Positions 37,937 through 53,098 of a DNA stretch of 64,000 nt are shown here, one piece after another. The notes under the pieces were generated by a model. It saw only the letters and a list, made by a program, of their open reading frames with translations. It had not been told where the DNA came from and searched no databases. Each line of letters starts with the position of its first letter. Positions within the stretch are counted from its first letter, which is position 1. Position numbers and translations under genes: made by a program. The stretch comes from Cacajao melanocephalus (Eukaryota; Chordata; Mammalia; Primates; Pitheciidae): positions 83,318 to 147,317 of the forward strand of contig CAUYLG010062960.1 of NCBI GenBank assembly GCA_963573385.1, given 5' to 3'.

Positions 37937-40900
37937 AAATGACTCTGCTAATTGAGGATGCTGTCAACCAGTGCACTTGTAAGTTACCAAGAAGTAAAGT
38001 TGTGAAGAATTCTGTCTGTGTATGTGCATAAAATAGCAATTAATGTTGTTGTAATATAAAGTGAGTTTAAGGAAGATTGGGCTTTGAAATAGAAGAACTA
38101 TCCAGTGAAGGTGGAGTGTTGAATTTCATGGTTCTCTAAAGTATTAGGAGTTATGTGAGGTTGGATGAGATAAGATGTTTATGAAAAAGTAGAATGTAGT
38201 GGAGAGCAGTGTGTGCCAAGGCTCCAGGGTGGTATTAATAACCCACTATATGTGACAAAGTACTGTGCAATGTACTGGTATGTATTGAAAACTCATTGTC
38301 ATTTCTCTTCCTCTGGGTTTGAAATAAGCAAATTCATGTCAGTCTGATACGTGTGAAATTTCTATTGTTTTGAGAGTGACTCGAAATTCTCCATTTAAAA
38401 ATTAGAAAAATAAGGTGGCATAAGTGATCGCCTCTTCGTTGTCAGATGAGATGACAGGTATAACGGACACCAACAGGCTTCCACTTTTCCCTGGATTCAC
38501 TCACCTGAGATTCTGCCCTCGAAGTCACTGCAGGCTTCTGCAGTGCCACAAGAGCTGATTCCAAGAGGCTTCAGCTAAAATGCATATCACTTCAGCACAT
38601 GATCGCAGGCAAATTTGTCATCCTAGCTCACTGATAGGCATTTGAAAGTAGGAGTCGATCTGTGAATGACCAAGGAGACTGTGAGGGCTTTGGATAAATA
38701 AGGCAAGCCTAGAGCCCATGAGCGATGAGGGTTGAGGGGGCAATGCTGTGATCAAGGTGGAACACTTGGAAAACCCTCCCCTTCTTGTTTTGCCAGGTTG
38801 GAACATTACTGCATATGCTGTCTCAAAACTGAGAATCTAGCACAAATACCTTAAAAAAAAGTTTTTGGTCTAAAATGCATTTGCTTTCTAACTTGTCCAT
38901 TTAAATGTGAATAGTTGCCATTCAAATATTATTGCTTAACCCCAGATCCTTGGGTTCTTCATATGAATAATTTTTAAAAAAGACGATCAATTTGAATAGC
39001 ATACAAAGATCATTTCAGAAAGAATGATAAGATTATAGATTTTTTTATTTTTATTTTTTTGTATTTCATACAACTCCCACACTTTGCAAAAAGAAATGTG
39101 GTCGAAAGAAATACAGCATTTGCATGTAGAATTTCCCAAAGATCTCAAGACCCTGGGCCTTGTTTTCAGAGACAGTGATTGCATTAAGGGCAGCCTGAAA
39201 GGCCTGAGTTCGATTGCCTGCCCCTCGTGGAACAAGTATAATGCACGCAGACACAAACGCTTGTCCACAGGAGCCCACACACATTTCAAACAAAGACCAG
39301 AGAGAGATTAGTAGACCCGTCTTGGTTTTCAGGTCTTGAAAAAACAAACTACCAAGACCTTCAGCTTAATGTCTCTGAGGTTGCCAATTGCTGGAACAAG
39401 TCAAGATTATATCAATCTCTCACAGGTAAGAAAACAACTGAGACAACGTTTTAGCCACAGTTTGACCTTATTATTATTATTATATCTTATTATTTACAGC
39501 ACTTCACATTAGTCCACCCAAAAAGAGAAAAAGCGTTTTTTTATTATAACACCGGCAAAACCACAGAGGTTTACAAAAGTATATTTTTAGTACGTTTCCA
39601 GATTGGAGCAGGAGGTCAGGTCTAGCTCAGGTTAAAAATATTGTGATATAAACACAAATTCATCACTGTTCCAGTCAGCAGATCATACCTTCCAGAGTGG
39701 CAGGCAAAGACTATGATTTGTGTCACTGCAGAGAATGATAAATCACTGTGGAAGACATAACAACCAGAATCGTCGCCACCATGTAATAGATCATGATGCA
39801 CCCCGATCTTTTCCAAACGTTATTTACAGTTATCAGGGTTGAGGACAGCAAAGCGCAAATGGATATTAATCTTTGCTCTCCCGGGGCTCGGCCGACTCGG
39901 GGTTCCTGTCTCTTCCACTCTGCCCACAATTTCCAGCAATGTGATAAGCTCTAGTTATGTGCAGTCTGTCCAAAAGGGATCAAATATAAATATTTCCAAA
40001 AAGAAAGAGCGTTTCAAAGCCCATCAATCAAAGCTTTTGAAAACTCTGTTACTGTAGCATTCTGGAAAGGATTGCGATGTGAGAATTTGTTCCAGAAAGG
40101 AGCTACTGAAGTAAATGAATGAGGCCACGTTATGGAAAGAGGAGGAGGTAGGGGTGAAGGTGGGAGGCTGGGCAGAGCTAGCCCCCAGGAAGCTGGAGCA
40201 AAGTGGCTTACCTAACCCACAGCCCTGGCACATGAACTGGAGACCTTTTCTTTAATGCCTATAATAGAACTGCTATTTATCTTCATATACCTTCTCTTTC
40301 CAACTGTACCAATTAAAGAGATGCTTGTTTCTCTGACATCCAACGTATGACCTTAGGTTAGGACTGCGTTCACATCTTCTCAGTCCTAGACCCTGTCAGT
40401 TTTGGAGGTCCCAACCCCACTCGGTATCACACGTTATTAAAATGTACGTGCATCCCACGTTAAATATAGAGGGTATTTTTTTTGCTATAAAAATAAATTT
40501 TAAAATTGTAATTTTGCTTTTGAAATTTTTTGGCTATGAATAATTTAAATCATGATTGGCAGTGGTTTCCTGGCAGTTCTTGTGCCTACTTAGAAATTCT
40601 TGCCTACGAGAGAGAAAAATCTATACATTGTTTTCAAGGGTGGTGTCATTTTTATTAATACTAAATTTAACAATTGAGATCATCCTAATGCCATTTCTGC
40701 AAATAAAATATTCATTAATTTGAATTGTATAGTTTTCTTTGGGGGGGGGCCAATGAATGTTTCAATTCTCAAATAATTTCATAGGCCCTTCAATAACGTG
40801 TTGCCTAATGGCTGGAATCAGCTGTCCCAAGTCCTGGAGTAAAAGTATCGTGCTGGGGGGTGAGGACCCCATTATTAGACCCTGCATTGCTGTGACCTGA

Positions 40901-43013
40901 GTTCCCCTGGCTCTCTGGTCTCTCTGTGTATCCCTCACAATACAGCACACAAAACTCATTTAGGTGCCCAAGGAAGCTGTCCTGTGGTGGAGGGAACATC
41001 AGGGCAGTCCTCAGCAGAGATCTGTCGCAAGGATGATTCCAAAGCCTCAAAGAGTAAGACTGTCCCTTTTATGTGCTCCCAATTTGTGATCTCCTTTTCA
41101 ATAGAATTTAACCCTTGAGATGACAGTGCCTCCTGACAAGGCCCTATCCTTTCCCTTTCTGGACCCCAGGCATGCTTTCAAATCTACCTTCCGTCTATTG
41201 GCTTAGCAGTAAGTTTCTTTAGGATTTAGGCCTTAGGTATACCCTTTCCAACATTTCTAACCGCAATAGAAACTGAGAGAATATGCAAATGCCTCCTCCT
41301 CAGCTCAATTTGGGGAGGGTGTGTATATGTGTGTGGGGGGAGTGTCTCCCGGATTTATCTCCCTGCTTTAATCTGCTTTCAGACCAGTGCAGAGAGATAG
41401 AGCCTGTGAGGTATATTTTAACTATTCCTTCAGTTAAAATAGGCAGGACTAAGAATTCTCTTCTCTGCCTTTTTCTCATCTTTGATTACACTGGTGGGTT
41501 TCTTTGTCCGCTTCTGCGCTGTGGAGGCGCCATCTTGGATCAGCCCCACCCTTCCTGCCTTGGGCAGTCTGTGTAGATCGTGACTGTGACCCTGCAGGGT
41601 TGCCCCTCAGATCATCCAGAGTTTCACAAATCACGTCTTGGCTTTACATCCCTCTACTCTTGGGCATTGCCCACACTCAGCCCAGCGGAAATCTCAGCAT
41701 GAATAACCACACCATGACAAGCTCTACTTTCACAAAACTTGGTTTACAATGACCAAATCACAGCATTTTCACGGCAACTGTCCATCATTTCTACTATGGC
41801 TTCTAAAATACTCAGGATAACAGTTTTATATTTTACTTTCTCTTAGTTTTTTACTACCTTCCCGGTCATTCATAGGAAGTTTCTTGGTCCAGCTGTTACC
41901 TTCTCCCAGAGACCAGACCCATCCTAACGCCCTGTTCACAGTCACCACAGTCACCGCTACCTTTCAGGATTTCCTGCTCCTAACTTGGCTGTTTCTTTTT
42001 ATCCTTAAAGAACTTGCCACCTTTTAACCTACAGTGTCATTTGCTTCCTTATTATAATGTTGCAATGCATATTTTAAAAGTCCCCTTGCCAGAATGTAAG
42101 ATTTATTAGAACAGGAATTTTTGTCCATTGACTCTCTGACATAAAACAAACATCTAGAACATTTCATGGCACATAGTAAATACTCAACAAATATAGTTGA
42201 ACAAATAAATTAACAATATTTCTTCCAGCCCTGAAGTCAGGGTCTTAAGTAAAAACCTCTCCTAACTGGTGCTATCGCTTCTTAATTAAATACTGTCATT
42301 TATCAACCTATTCAAGGTGTCTCATCTGAAAGTCTTCTGAATACTCGTAGGTCCTTTTCTTCCTGGTTAGACCCTGACAATGCAGCCATCTCACTAATGG
42401 TGTGGACACTGCAAGTGAGAGAACAGTCATCACCCAGTCAGGGCTTAGGCTCTGCGGTACAGCATTGACTTCCTCGTCTCAGAGCCTTGTGTATGGAACA
42501 AGGGCCCAATAAGCTTCCCACATCACCAGAACCTGTCTGTGTTTACTTGGTAGTTCACCAATAACAGGACCGAATGTGACAAATGTAACCATACATTTAT
42601 TTTGTCAAAATGCTCTTCTTCAGTGTACCACAAACAAGTTACAAATATCTCTCTAAAAGAGAAGTCAAACCTGAAGAGATGAAACGAGGGAAAGATTCCA
42701 TCTGTTTTCACTTTGCTTCAAAAGGCAGAACTTAAACCAATAGGTAGATGCCTCGGGAAGGTACTGGAGTATGAGGAAGAACATTCTTACGGTTAGACCT
42801 ATTCAGAACGGAAATGGTGCTTGAATCTGGACATCTCTGGTGCCTGGAAGAGTCACTTGGGAGCTGAACGTCACTGGTCAGGGACACTGAAGAGCTTTCC
42901 TAAGATGCGTGAAGGGTCAAACGGAGCAATGGTGGAGGTCTTTCCTGGACTGAGACTCTATGAGACCAAGGATTCTAATGACTCAGTTCTTTGACAACCG
43001 CCCTCCCACTCTC
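37937..43013. other. 5-kb block, mostly unique noncoding
   Basis: No Alu or clear L1. Local features are a (TTA)n tract at 39470-39486, a G9-10 run near 40741, a YY1-like GCGCCATCTTGG at 41527-41538, and a probable L2 3' end at 42000-42215 ('tggcacatagtaaatactcaac'). Open frames reach about 100 codons, with opposite strands also open and no family features. Confidence 0.4.
42000..42215 (+). mobile_element. L2 3' end
   Basis: 'ccagaatgtaagatttattagaacagg', then 'catggcacatagtaaatactcaacaaatatagttgaac' corresponds to the L2 3' end (approximate landmarks). Diverged. Confidence 0.55.
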
Positions 43014-43146
43014 TATTTCTATGAGTTCAACTCTCTTAGATTCTGCATAAAAGAGAGATCATGTAGTGTTTTCTTTCTGTGCCTGGTCTATTTCACTTAG
43101 TATGATGTCTTCCAGGTTCATTCACGTTGCTGCAAATGGCAGGATT
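43014..43146 (-). mobile_element. L1M 3'-region fragment
   Basis: 'tctatgagttcaactctctt', 'cctggtctatttcactta' and 'gctgcaaatggcaggattt' match the same L1 blocks as those at 36020-36160. Confidence 0.7.
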
Positions 43147-43480
43147 TCCTATTCCTGGTCCTCTCCTCGTCTAAGAAAACCGGGAATATCACCTTAGCTA
43201 GGAGAGGAATAAACTGAGGCATGAGGACACTGAACAGATGACCTGAATTTCTACAGTGAAAACTCATGAAAAGAGCATCTGTATTTCTGAATTCATCTTT
43301 CCTTCACATCAGATATAATTAGCTTTCGAAGTGAAAAGTATCATCAAACATGAAGGACAAGGCAGAAATGTTTCCATATTCTTTCTACTCGGATAAAACA
43401 GAATCAGCTCCTAGCCTTCAAGATTCACTTCACAGAATCCAAAATGAAGTTGAGGTAACCTCATGGGAATGATGTGAAAC
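43147..43480. other. Noncoding DNA
   Basis: No element or gene recognised. Confidence 0.35.
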
Positions 43481-43775
43481 CTTTTTTTATTTTTTTGAGA
43501 TGGGATCTCATTCTGTTGTCCGGGCTGGAGTGCAGTAGTGCCATCTAGGCTCACTGCAACCTCCCTCCACCTCCCGGGTTTAAGCGATTCTTCTGCCTCA
43601 GCCTCCCGAGTAGTTGAGATTACAGGCATGCACCACCACATCCGGCTAATTTTTGCATTTTTAGTAGAGATAGGGTTTCATCACGTTGGCTAGGCTGGTC
43701 TCAAACTCCTGACCTCAAGTGATCCACCTGCCTCGGCCTCCCAAAGCATTGGGATTACAAGCCACTGCCCCAGCC
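43481..43775 (-). mobile_element. AluS
   Basis: Antisense dimeric Alu, 'gacctcaagtgatccacctg', with the 'ggcgtgagccaccg' block shortened to 'aagccactg'. Inverted pair with 43942-44233. Confidence 0.93.
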
Positions 43776-43941
43776 CACCATGATTTTTAATTGCCTCTCA
43801 GAGTAGTCAAGAACATTCCAAAAGGAAGAAGACAGGGAACAGATAAAGTGGGTGCCAGAAGGGTTCACAGGATCAGCATAAACTCAAAGCCTGAAAACCT
43901 GAAGGAGCACTGCCTCTGGGCATGAGATGACTTAAAGTACT

Positions 43942-44233
43942 CTCCAGGCACAGAGGCTCACGCTTGTAATCCCAGCACTTTGGGAGGGAGAGGCAGGTGG
44001 ATCATGAGGGCAGGAGTTTGAGACCAGCCTGGCCAACATGGTAAAACCTTGTCTCTACAAAGAATACAAAAATTAGCCGGGCATGGTGGTGGCCACTTGT
44101 AATCTCAGCTACTCAGGAGGCTGAGGCATAGGAAACGCTTGAACCCAGGAGGCAGAAGTTGCAGTGAGCTGAGATCCCACCACTGCACTCCAGCCTGGGC
44201 CATGGAGGCAGACTCCATCTCAGAAAAAGAAAG
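43942..44233 (+). mobile_element. AluS
   Basis: Plus-strand dimeric Alu ending in a short AGAAAAAGAAA tail. It faces the antisense Alu 166 bp upstream. Confidence 0.93.
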
Positions 44234-45360
44234 TAACCATTTTGCAACCCCTGAAGAACTGACTTGAGTAAAGACAGTCAAAAACTTAAAGTTATAGCCA
44301 ATACCGCTAGCATGATGCTTTTCAGATAGATGCTTATAACAGCAGTTACCATCAGCCCCTTTCCCCTAAACTCTTGAAGGAGTCATTCAAATGATCTGTG
44401 TTGAACCTATCTATAAAGCTAGACGTGTTTCCATTAAGAAGTGTGTCTAAGGAATCTGATCATCAGTTTGAAAACACTCAAAAACTGCAGCTGAGGCCAC
44501 CACTCACCTCCTGCTCCTGGATGAAGGGACTAGGGTAGGAAGATTCAAGGGGAGCTGTATATTTCCCAGGCTCCAGGAACTCTTAGTCACCTCCAGGATG
44601 GGAAAACAGGAAATTGGCAGAGGCTGGAATTATATAGACTTTAGTTTCAGAATTGGAGGGGGCGATACAGTTTATTTTTCTTTACGTGCTAGATGTTTTC
44701 AAGTGAGCCAATCGCCACAAGACTAGGAGCCACTTTGGAGTATTTTCATTAGGAAATCTTGAGTCTTAAGAGTTTTGAAGGCTGTTTTTCTTATGAAGAA
44801 GAAAGGATGCCATCCATCAGGAAGATGTGGATTCGAACGACAAACTGATGCCGTTAAAGAAAATTAATACTGCTTGGAAGATTTAGCCCATCAAGAATCC
44901 TGAGGTTCCAAGCTTGGACACTTGTAGAAATCCATCACTGCAGGGTCTTAGGGAGTCCTTTTCCTTCTGCTGAACATACCGCGGTGCTGAGTACAAGGCT
45001 TCCTGTGTTCTCGCCGCTTCTCCCTGAATGCTCCTCCTTCCCCTTGTCCTTGGGCTGGGTTGTAACATGGTCAGAGGCCTTCAGGCTGTGGACTGAGCTT
45101 TTATAAACCTATTTTCCCATGAGGGGATGAGGAGGGTGGTTCTGGGGAACAATTATTTAGCTATTTTAGTTCTTTCATTAACTATAACATGAACCCCTTC
45201 TAAAATTAAGGAGATCTTGCTAAAGGTCATTGGAAAGCTGACATGCATTACCCTGCCTCATAATTGGACATCACACCTCATTTGTGATTCTTTTTGAGCT
45301 TGAAGGTATTGAGTGTGAGGGTTATCTCTCTTTACTCTTTCTTTCCTTAATAATCTCTCT
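44234..45360. other. Noncoding DNA
   Basis: Unique-looking. A 61-codon minus-strand frame (44883-45068) has no family resemblance. Confidence 0.35.
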
Positions 45361-45652
45361 CTTTTTTTCTTTTTTTGAGACAGAGTCTTAATCTGTCGCC
45401 CAGGCTGGAGTGCAGTGGCATGATCTTGGCTCACTCAACCTCTGCCTCCCGGGTTTAAGCGATTCTCCTGTCTCAGTTTCCCAAGTAGCTAGAATTACAG
45501 GCACACGCTACCACACCTGGCTAATTTTTGTTTAATAGAGACCAGGTTTTGCCATGTTGGCCAGGCTGGTCTTGAACTTCTGGGCTCAAGTGATCTACCC
45601 GCTTCGGCCTCGCAAAGTGCTGGAATAATAGGCATGAGCCACTGCACTAGGC
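45361..45652 (-). mobile_element. Alu (S/J)
   Basis: Antisense dimeric Alu from a T-rich tail to 'cactgcactaggcc'. A short AATCTC match on both sides may be part of its target-site duplication. Confidence 0.92.
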
Positions 45653-45854
45653 CACAGACAATCTCCTTTTTTTTCATGTTCACAAAATTGGCTCCCTACT
45701 TCTTTTCCCTATTTTAAGGTTGTAGCACAGAATCTTGCTTGAGTGCTCTCATGCCCTGAATTTTGGGAGATGAAGTGCCGTCCTTCAAACCACCTCTAAA
45801 CATGACCATTTCCTTACCATGGAGCACGCATTTGAGGAAGAGAAATATGTAGAG

Positions 45855-46077
45855 CAGGGTCGTTAAAATACGGCCTGAGGGCCAAATTGGGTTTGCCACC
45901 TACTTTTTTAAATAAAGTTTTATTAAGACACGGCCATGCACATTTGTCTATATCCTGTCAATGACTTCTTCGGGGCTAAAACGGCAGAGCTGAATAGTGG
46001 CCACAAAAGCTGTATGGCCCACCCAGTCTAAAATATTCACCATTTGGTCCTTTGCAGAAAGAGTTTGCTGATCTCTG
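45855..46077. mobile_element. hAT-like nonautonomous DNA transposon fossil
   Basis: About 220 bp with imperfect terminal inverted repeats (CAGGGTCGTTAAA at 45855 and its counterpart TTTGCTGATCTCTG ending at 46077). The interior blocks 'ggcctgagggccaaa', 'aataaagttttatta' and 'ctaaaatattcaccattt' belong to a common human MER-type element of the hAT group. The family name is not certain, and no clean 8-bp target duplication is visible. Confidence 0.65.
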
Positions 46078-46779
46078 GTCTGGAATGCCGTATGATTAAA
46101 AGAGCTCGCGATAGGGAGCTGAAAATGCAGCAGCCGAGACTCAGCTGTATCTCGACAAGTCACGTTACCTCTCTGTTTCTTCTTGTTTGGAAAACAAGAG
46201 AGGTGGCCTAGATGTTCCTGAAGTTTTATTCAAGGACTTAAACTTTGTCATCTGTTTTCTCATGGACGAGCTCTAAGCCAACACTATCACTCCAAAAGGT
46301 TTCTGGCACCATCCTGTCACTCGGTGTCAGGAATATGCCTGATCCCCATTCCAGAAGCTTCTTCTATTGGGGTGTGCACTCTCAAGCAAGCCCTTCCTCT
46401 GTCCTCATCATAATGTACATGCCCTTTCTTCAGGTGTTTGCTCTGCGACTGATCAGGTGAATCTAACACACTAACCCCAGCTGCAGCCACTCAGCTATAG
46501 CCGTGCAGGCTTGGCACAGCTCCAAGTTCTTTCCCATGTCCAGGAGCTAGGGCAAAGCTCTGCTTCTCCACACACGCTCCTTAAGGAAATGAACAAAAAC
46601 CAGAAGCCCAACAAAATTAAAAATTAAAAAAAAAACCTCTACATCACCTTTCATCAAGAATGAAAGATCTCTCCACGGAAATCCTTTTAAAAATCTTTTT
46701 GTGCAAGTCTTGGGGGTCCAATTATAGGGTAACCCATGGAAAAGCTGACAAGAACCTCCTGTCTGTTTTTGGAGAATCT
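46078..46779. other. Noncoding DNA
   Basis: No recognised element or gene. Confidence 0.35.
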
Positions 46780-46950
46780 CTGCTACGTGAGTTCAAATAC
46801 TTGCTATGTCCATAACTCGCCATGAGACCAGGCATGGAGTATTTCACGTCTCTGGGCCTCAGGCTTCTCCACGTGCAGGGTGGAGGTAACAGTGCCCACC
46901 TTGTAGGCCCGTTCCAATATTACAGCAAAGGATATAAATGCCTTCATAAA
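46780..46950 (+). mobile_element. MIR
   Basis: 'cgtctctgggcctcaggcttctcc' followed by 'gtggaggtaacagtgcccaccttgtagg' fits the MIR core in plus orientation (approximate landmarks). Confidence 0.5.
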
Positions 46951-48401
<1,451 letters not shown>

Positions 48402-48844
48402 AGGGCTCTCTGTTCTCTCTTAGGGACATCGAATAGGCCTGTGCCCAGCCCTGAGCAGCCTGGGCACACCTCCATAATGCTGAGCCATGGTGCACCTTTT
48501 CCCGGGGGGTGCTCCTGCTGTTCTTTGTGCTTTGAGAAACCCTCATGCCATCTGGGGCTGAGCCGAGGATGCAGATCCACAGTTCGTTCTCACTTATTTT
48601 GGTTCAGCTTTAAATGCTGTTGTTCCTACCCGTTCTGGGGAGTTCAGGACTTACAGTTGCTAAGGGCTTCTGATCTGTGAGATCAGTTCCTCTGTGGGTG
48701 ATGTGTTCCCTGCTTTTCAAGGCCCACAGAGGCATACTCTGCCACTGTCCTTGAATAAGCAAGCAGACCCTCCCGATGCCATGTGGGAACCATGATTGCA
48801 GCACCTTCCCCTCTTCTTGGAGACAGGTAATTAGTGGTAAAGAA
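48402..48844. other. Noncoding DNA
   Basis: No recognised element or gene. Confidence 0.35.
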
Positions 48845-49035
48845 CCCTCTGGGTTCAAGTCACATCTCTACAACTTACCACTTGGGTGTCCTTCAACAGG
48901 TTATTATTTTCTCTGTGCCTCAATTTTCTCATCTGAAAAGTAGAGATGAGGATGGTGCCCACTTCGTAGGGTTGCTGTGAGAGTCAGATGAGTTAACATA
49001 TGACATGCTAGCAACACTAGCACTTCATGTTAGCA
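48845..49035 (+). mobile_element. MIR
   Basis: Plus-strand MIR: 'gggttcaagtcacatctcta', 'tctgtgcctcaattttctcatctg' and 'gtagggttgctgtgagagtc', approximate landmarks in order. Confidence 0.7.
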
Positions 49036-49094
49036 ATTAAAACGCTCCCCAGGCCGTGCAGTCTTGGGGACCTGGCCTTAATCCTTGGCGTTGA

Positions 49095-49290
49095 CTGCTT
49101 ATGGGAAATCTGGCTCTGCCTCCCGCTAGCTGTGCGATCCTGGAGAGAACACAGCTGCTGTGCATCTCAGTTTTCTTACCGGCAAATGCAACAATAGCTA
49201 CAGCTAGAGTTGTAATGAAAATCAAATGAAGTCACGTAGATGAAAATGCTCTGTGAAGAGCACAACGCCACGCAAATGCTAAGCGATGGG
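49095..49290 (+). mobile_element. MIR (second, tandem)
   Basis: A second plus-strand MIR about 60 bp after the first: 'agctgtgcgatcctgg', 'catctcagttttcttacc' and 'gttgtaatgaaaatcaaatg'. Two adjacent same-orientation copies may be separate insertions. Confidence 0.6.
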
Positions 49291-50121
49291 GTAATACTGC
49301 CTAGAACGGACGACTGGTCTGTTCTTTCTTTAAAACCGTCTTTCCTGGGGGAGGGATTCCAGAACTGGCCCTGCTGCCTGCTGAAGCTCTGCTGCCTGGA
49401 TGGTGAATACATTCTTCTTGGTGTTGCTTTAATGGAATTTCTCCCATTTGGTCCTGTGAAAGCATGAGCAAAACTTAGTCCTCACCAACTCATGAGACAG
49501 CAAAGTGGAAAAGGCCGGGCCAGAGGGCAGGTGGCCCCATGCGAGTCCAGGTTTCCAGGTAAGCGCCCATGTCCCCGGTGCAAGCTGCTGAACATTTTCT
49601 CTACGAGATCTCCTCATCGTTAGCGTGAGGACAGCAAGCACATCCTTGCTCATTCATTTGTTCAACACCTGCTTATCGCAGCCCCTTCCGCCGTCGACCC
49701 TGAACAGGGCACAGAGTGTGGACAGATCCGATAAGATGCTCACTAAGGAAGGTGACAGGGTCTGTGACAGATGAAACCCTGCAGGTCCTTTGAATGCTAG
49801 TCACCTCGTCTGCTTTAGAAGTCTCTCTGCTGCTTTTTCATAAGGTATCCACAACTTAAATTGCTCAGATAGCACATTTATGGGCAGCAAAAACCCACCA
49901 CGAAGACAAGCCCAAGCAATACACAAGTGCTAAAGTTACCCAGCACTCTGCAAATGCCATTTCTAACTTTTGTTTTCATTCTAGCTTTTTACTTTACCAG
50001 CGCCTGCTCATGGGTTAAATCTCAAACTGATCAGCTCTGAATCCAGGAAGTCACCATGTTGCAAGAAATCTCTGGTTTGAGTGCTTTCTCCCTGTACCCC
50101 TCCCGACAAAGAGCAAACCAC
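49291..50121. other. Noncoding DNA
   Basis: No recognised element or gene. Confidence 0.35.
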
Positions 50122-51829
<1,708 letters not shown>

Positions 51830-51896
51830 AAGATTTATATTTTTTGACCTGGCAATTGAACCTCTAAGATCAAAACCCAGAGAAGTAATGCAATGA

Positions 51897-51982
51897 AGAA
51901 GGAAGGAAGGAGGGAAGGACGGAAGGAGGGAAGAAAGGAAGGAAAGACAGGAAGGAAGGAAGGAGGGAAGGAAAAGAAGGGG
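51897..51982. repeat. (GGAA)n microsatellite
   Basis: Degenerate GGAA/GGGA array. GGAA arrays can bind ETS-family factors, but nothing here shows use. Confidence 0.88.
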
Positions 51983-52089
51983 ACAGGCTATAACTAAAAA
52001 TGAAACATAAAATATAAAAAATTTCATTTTGGGATGAAATTATAGCTGTATGTATATAAATATTCAGCCCAAATACTCAGAGGAGCTTG

Positions 52090-52275
52090 GGGCAGTGGAG
52101 CTACTGTGTATGGTACTATAATGGTGGATACGTGTGATTACAAATTTGTCCAAACCCATTGAATGTCCAACACCAAGACTGAACCGTAATGTAAACTACG
52201 GATTCTGGATGATAATGATGTATCAATGTCCTTCATCGAGTGCAACCAATGTACCATTCTGGTCTGGAATGTAGC
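52090..52275 (+). mobile_element. Old L1 3'-region fragment
   Basis: 'actataatggtggatacgtg', 'caacaccaagactgaacc' and 'gatgataatgatgtatcaatg' follow the plus-strand order of an old L1 3' UTR. A 'gctgaaattatag' block repeats before and after it (52033 and 52283). Confidence 0.55.
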
Positions 52276-52474
52276 CATCTTGGGCTGAAATTATAGATAT
52301 AGATGCAGAAACATAGAAATTCAGCCTTAAGATATTCAGGAATAGTGGAATGGCCAAGCCAAGATATCAGTACAGTGATCTATTCTATGGCCACTTAAGA
52401 GGTAAGAATGGTGTTTATGCTAATATGTGGAGATGTATTATGGATCTGATGATACTCACTGAGGAAGGTGACAG

Positions 52475-52511
52475 GGTGTGTGTGTGTGTGTGTGTGCGCG
52501 TGCGTGTGTGT
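52475..52511. repeat. (TG)n/(CG) microsatellite
   Basis: Alternating purine-pyrimidine run, TG with a few CG units. Confidence 0.9.
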
Positions 52512-52554
52512 CCATATACTAGCATAAACATCATTCTTATCTCTGTATATTTAG

Positions 52555-52645
52555 ATATACACATACACACACACACAGATACATATATACACACATACAC
52601 CTACATATGTACACACATACATATATTCACATACACACACATATA
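52555..52645. repeat. (CA)n/(TA)n-rich tract
   Basis: Interrupted CA and TA repeats, roughly complementary in composition to the TG run at 52475, so the pair could fold back as an imperfect hairpin. Confidence 0.8.
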
Positions 52646-53005
52646 TAAAAATCATAGTATGTGGACGAAGCAGAGTGTAATATAGTATCCACACACTGAT
52701 GTAAATATGTGTATGTGTGCCATTTTAAGGCTTGGAGAGAAATTTGGAATGAAGTAAACAATTAAAATCTTAACTTTCCATTTTTTTCCCTGTCAAATAC
52801 TTAAGGGCACAATAAAAAAAAATTTGAATTTAAAAAGAGAAGTGAGCATGTGGCACAGTCAATGAGAACTTGGGGAGTCCAGAAAGCGAGTAAGAGGAAC
52901 AAAATTAAAACTCCAGTGGCCGTGGGCAAGAATGGGAATCGCTGTTCTCACGGTCCCCTCTGCCCTGCCCCAAACTCCTGGCCTCCACCCGACTCACGGT
53001 CAGCC

Positions 53006-53080
53006 GACATTAGAAATGCAAAACCTTTAAAAAGGAGAGCCACTTCCTCTTCTTTTTAAAGGTTTTGCATTTCTAATATC
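53006..53080. ncRNA. Perfect 26-bp inverted repeat (hairpin candidate)
   Basis: 53009-53034 and 53052-53077 are exact reverse complements (26 of 26), extending to 29 bp with one mismatch. The 17-nt loop can itself pair partly (GAGAG with CTCTT). RNA from either strand would fold into a pre-miRNA-sized stem-loop. The perfection implies recent origin or selection. Transcription is unknown. Confidence 0.4.
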
Positions 53081-53098
53081 TGTCTTTTTTCCTCTCAG
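53071..53098 (+). promoter_or_regulatory. Splice-acceptor-like sequence
   Basis: Branch-point-like TTCTAAT, then a strong pyrimidine tract and CAG|G at 53096-53099. It scores well by eye as a 3' splice site. The branch-point motif lies in the right arm of the inverted repeat. The GC-richer DNA that follows could be an exon of an unrecognised transcript, but acceptor-like sequences are common by chance. Confidence 0.25.
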
